Shown here: positions 61,793-64,000 of the stretch, in pieces
Position numbering within the stretch: position 1 is the stretch's first letter
Layout of the letters: every line of letters begins with the position of its first letter
From: Pseudomonas izuensis
Lineage (GTDB): Bacteria; Pseudomonadota; Gammaproteobacteria; Pseudomonadales; Pseudomonadaceae
DNA length: 64,000 bases
Direction: 5' to 3'
NCBI RefSeq assembly: GCF_009861505.1
Contig: NZ_WTFT01000007.1
Location: 95,865-159,864 of the forward strand
Translations under genes and position numbers: made by a program
Notes under the pieces: model-generated
Database searches by the model: none
The model's input: the letters and a program-made list of their open reading frames with translations, nothing else
What the model was told of the DNA's origin: nothing

Positions 61793-63625
61793 ATGTGTGG
61801 AATTGTCGGAGCAGTCGCAGAACGTAATATCACCGCCATCCTGGTCGAAGGCCTCAAACGTCTCGAATACCGCGGATATGACAGCGCCGGTGTGGCGGTC
61901 TACACCAACGACCAAAAACTCGAACGCTTGCGTCGTCCGGGCAAAGTCAGCGAGTTGGAGCTGGCCTTGGCAGAAGATTCGCTGATCGGTCGCCTGGGTA
62001 TCGCCCATACCCGTTGGGCCACTCACGGTGCCCCGTGCGAACGCAATGCACACCCGCATTTCTCCGGTGATCTGGCGGTGGTGCACAACGGCATTATCGA
62101 AAACCACGACGCACTGCGCGAGCAACTCACAGCGCTGGGTTACGTCTTCACTTCGGATACCGATACCGAAGTCATCGCTCACCTGCTGAATCACAAGCTC
62201 AAGGATCTGCATGATCTAACCGCAGCCCTCAAGGCTACAGTGAAGGAACTGCACGGTGCCTACGGCCTGGCGGTGATCAGCGGCCAACAACCAGACCGTC
62301 TGGTAGCGGCTCGCAGCGGTAGCCCGCTGGTCATTGGTCTGGGCCTTGGCGAGAATTTCCTGGCCTCCGATCAATTGGCCTTGCGCCAGGTCACCGACCG
62401 CTTCATGTACCTGGAAGAAGGCGATATAGCGGAAATTCGTCGCGACAGTGTGCATATCTGGGACGTTAATGGTCAGGCTGTCGAGCGTGAATCCGTGCAA
62501 TACCGCGATGGCACCGAAGCGGCGGAGAAGGGCGAGTACCGCCATTTCATGCTCAAGGAAATCCACGAACAACCGTCCGTGGTGCAACGCACCCTGGAAG
62601 GCCGCCTGAGCCAGAACCAGGTGTTGGTGCAAGCCTTCGGTCCACAGGCTGCCGAGCTGTTTGCCAAAGTGCGCAACGTGCAGATCGTTGCTTGCGGCAC
62701 CAGCTATCACGCCGGCATGGTCGCCCGTTACTGGCTCGAAGAACTGGCTGGTATCCCGTGCCAGGTCGAAGTCGCCAGCGAGTTCCGCTACCGCAAGGTG
62801 GTCGTGCAGCCTGACACGTTGTTCGTCACCATCTCCCAGTCCGGCGAAACCGCCGACACCCTGGCCGCCCTGCGTAACGCCAAGGAATTGGGTTTCCTGG
62901 CCAGTCTGGCGATCTGTAACGTCGGTATTAGCTCGCTGGTGCGTGAATCTGATCTGACGCTGCTGACCCAGGCCGGTCGCGAAATCGGCGTGGCTTCGAC
63001 CAAAGCGTTCACCACCCAGCTGGTCGGCCTGCTATTGCTGACCCTGTCCCTGGGCCAGGTTCGCGGTACGTTGGCAAAAGGCGTTGAAGCCACGCTGGTG
63101 GAAGAACTGCGTCGCCTGCCAACCCGCCTGGGCGAGGCGCTGGCGATGGACAGCACGGTGGAAAAGATCGCCGAGCTGTTCGCCGAGAAGAACCACACGC
63201 TGTTCCTCGGCCGTGGCGCGCAATTCCCGGTGGCGATGGAAGGAGCACTCAAGCTCAAGGAAATCTCCTACATCCATGCCGAAGCCTACCCCGCCGGCGA
63301 ACTGAAACATGGTCCATTGGCGCTTGTGGATAACGATATGCCCGTGGTGACCGTGGCGCCAAACAACGAGCTGCTGGAGAAGCTGAAGTCCAACCTGCAG
63401 GAAGTCCGCGCCCGAGGTGGCGAGTTGATCGTCTTTGCCGACGTGAAGGCGGGCATGACCAATGGGGAAGGCACGCACGTGGTACAGATGCCGCACATCC
63501 ACAACACCCTGTCGCCAATCCTCTACACCATCCCGCTGCAGTTGCTGTCGTACTATGTGGCCGTGCTCAAAGGTACGGACGTCGACCAGCCGCGCAACCT
63601 GGCGAAATCGGTGACTGTGGAATAA
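61793..63625 (+). CDS. glmS: Glutamine-fructose-6-phosphate aminotransferase (isomerizing)
   Basis: 610 residues. Cys2 is the glutaminase nucleophile (MCGIVGAV); two SIS domains bind fructose-6-phosphate ([18 protein letters not shown]); it ends LAKSVTVE, the conserved C-terminus. It makes glucosamine-6-phosphate. The end of the gene is the TnsD binding site of Tn7 in other bacteria. No glmS ribozyme is expected in this group and none is seen. Confidence 0.98.
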   Translation: MCGIVGAVAERNITAILVEGLKRLEYRGYDSAGVAVYTNDQKLERLRRPGKVSELELALAEDSLIGRLGIAHTRWATHGAPCERNAHPHFSGDLAVVHNGIIENHDALREQLTALGYVFTSDTDTEVIAHLLNHKLKDLHDLTAALKATVKELHGAYGLAVISGQQPDRLVAARSGSPLVIGLGLGENFLASDQLALRQVTDRFMYLEEGDIAEIRRDSVHIWDVNGQAVERESVQYRDGTEAAEKGEYRHFMLKEIHEQPSVVQRTLEGRLSQNQVLVQAFGPQAAELFAKVRNVQIVACGTSYHAGMVARYWLEELAGIPCQVEVASEFRYRKVVVQPDTLFVTISQSGETADTLAALRNAKELGFLASLAICNVGISSLVRESDLTLLTQAGREIGVASTKAFTTQLVGLLLLTLSLGQVRGTLAKGVEATLVEELRRLPTRLGEALAMDSTVEKIAELFAEKNHTLFLGRGAQFPVAMEGALKLKEISYIHAEAYPAGELKHGPLALVDNDMPVVTVAPNNELLEKLKSNLQEVRARGGELIVFADVKAGMTNGEGTHVVQMPHIHNTLSPILYTIPLQLLSYYVAVLKGTDVDQPRNLAKSVTVE

Positions 63626-63660
63626 GTTATCCACGAATGACCGGGTTGTGTGTTTCAACG
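63626..63660. other. Canonical attTn7 position, apparently unoccupied
   Basis: Tn7 inserts about 25 bp beyond the glmS stop. Here the sequence runs uninterrupted from the stop through a TTATCCACG into a region leading to an rRNA promoter, with no TGTGGGCGG-type Tn7 end or duplicated pentamer visible. 63661-63816 contains no gene that I can recognise. Confidence 0.65.
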
Positions 63661-63816
63661 AATAAAAGCTGTCGAAGGGTAGGAGAGGCCTCATTCCGTT
63701 GCAATTTGCAGGTGCTTCAATTACGACGTGATCTGAGTTCTCTGCTACCCCGATGCCCTGTACGGACGTTGTGACAACCTCGTGCCTAGATAACGAAAAG
63801 AATTTTAGGCGGGGGG

Positions 63817-63844
63817 TTGACCACGTATTTTAATGCTGTACTAT
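63817..63844 (+). promoter_or_regulatory. Promoter of an rRNA operon
   Basis: TTGACC (63817-63822), a 16 bp spacer and TACTAT (63839-63844), preceded by an AT-containing upstream segment. About 145 bp further on is a boxA-like GCTCTTTAAC at the window end. This spacing and the boxA indicate an rrn leader; the 16S gene would start beyond the window. Confidence 0.75.
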
Positions 63845-63990
63845 TTGCCTCCCGCTAACGAGCAGCTTGATGCTGACGCCGGCTTAAGTAACTGATTTTG
63901 TTAGAAAATTAGTTGCTTTTAAGGGTGCTGTTTAAGGTGTGTTGCTATATACTGCGCCACCTCGGTTGAGACGAAAGATCTTAACCAACC

Positions 63991-64000
63991 GCTCTTTAAC
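63991..64000 (+). promoter_or_regulatory. boxA antitermination element of an rRNA leader
   Basis: GCTCTTTAAC at the last ten bases matches the bacterial rrn boxA core, where NusB-NusE assemble. The element is cut by the window edge. Confidence 0.75.

Overview
Chromosomal window around the replication origin of a Pseudomonas, most likely of the P. fluorescens group. The evidence is the gene order rpmH-dnaA-dnaN-recF-gyrB on one side and rnpA-yidD-yidC-mnmE-mnmG-rsmG-parA-parB-atpIBEFHAGDC-glmU-deoR-glmS on the other, clusters of TTATCCACA DnaA boxes, parS sites inside recF, and REP palindromes with the GCGGGCAAGCC core typical of fluorescent pseudomonads.

Layout. 1-8444: core genes rsmB (partial), trkA, a TPR protein, a PilZ protein, an LpxL-type acyltransferase, tag, glyQ, glyS, gmhB and a PlsC-type acyltransferase. 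8731-36551: a 27,821 bp Tn7-like transposon. It has terminal inverted repeats starting TGTCGATGGGCA, repeated internal TnsB-type sites and a perfect 5 bp target duplication CGGAC (8726-8730 and 36552-36556). 36557-43253: gyrB, recF, dnaN, dnaA and the origin. 43344-63625: rpmH to glmS. 63626-64000: the canonical attTn7 position, apparently empty, followed by the promoter and boxA of an rRNA operon leader.

The transposon abuts the gyrB stop codon. It carries tnsA-tnsB-tnsC-tniQ(tnsD) as one overlapping operon reading away from gyrB; no tnsE was recognised. By analogy with Tn7 at glmS, the 3' end of gyrB is the likely attachment site. The native gyrB terminator is now stranded on the far side of the element, and the gyrB-proximal end supplies a new one.

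Cargo on the gyrB side of tnsA: a type I restriction-modification set (hsdM-hsdS-hsdR) preceded by nine copies of an 8 bp tandem repeat, a two-gene retron of the St85 type (deoxyribosyltransferase-like effector plus reverse transcriptase), a remnant gene, and a fused HsdM/HsdS-like protein that has lost its methylase motifs and is divergent from tnsA. Cargo on the far side: small genes of unknown function, two antitoxin-like genes without recognisable toxins, an operon of serine recombinase plus two ParB-like proteins plus a small DNA-binding protein, and at the extreme left end an overlapping pair encoding a four-helix membrane protein and a soluble partner, a candidate undescribed defence system. 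A parS-like site lies inside the left transposon end.

The host genes are ordinary. The unusual biology is in 8731-36551.
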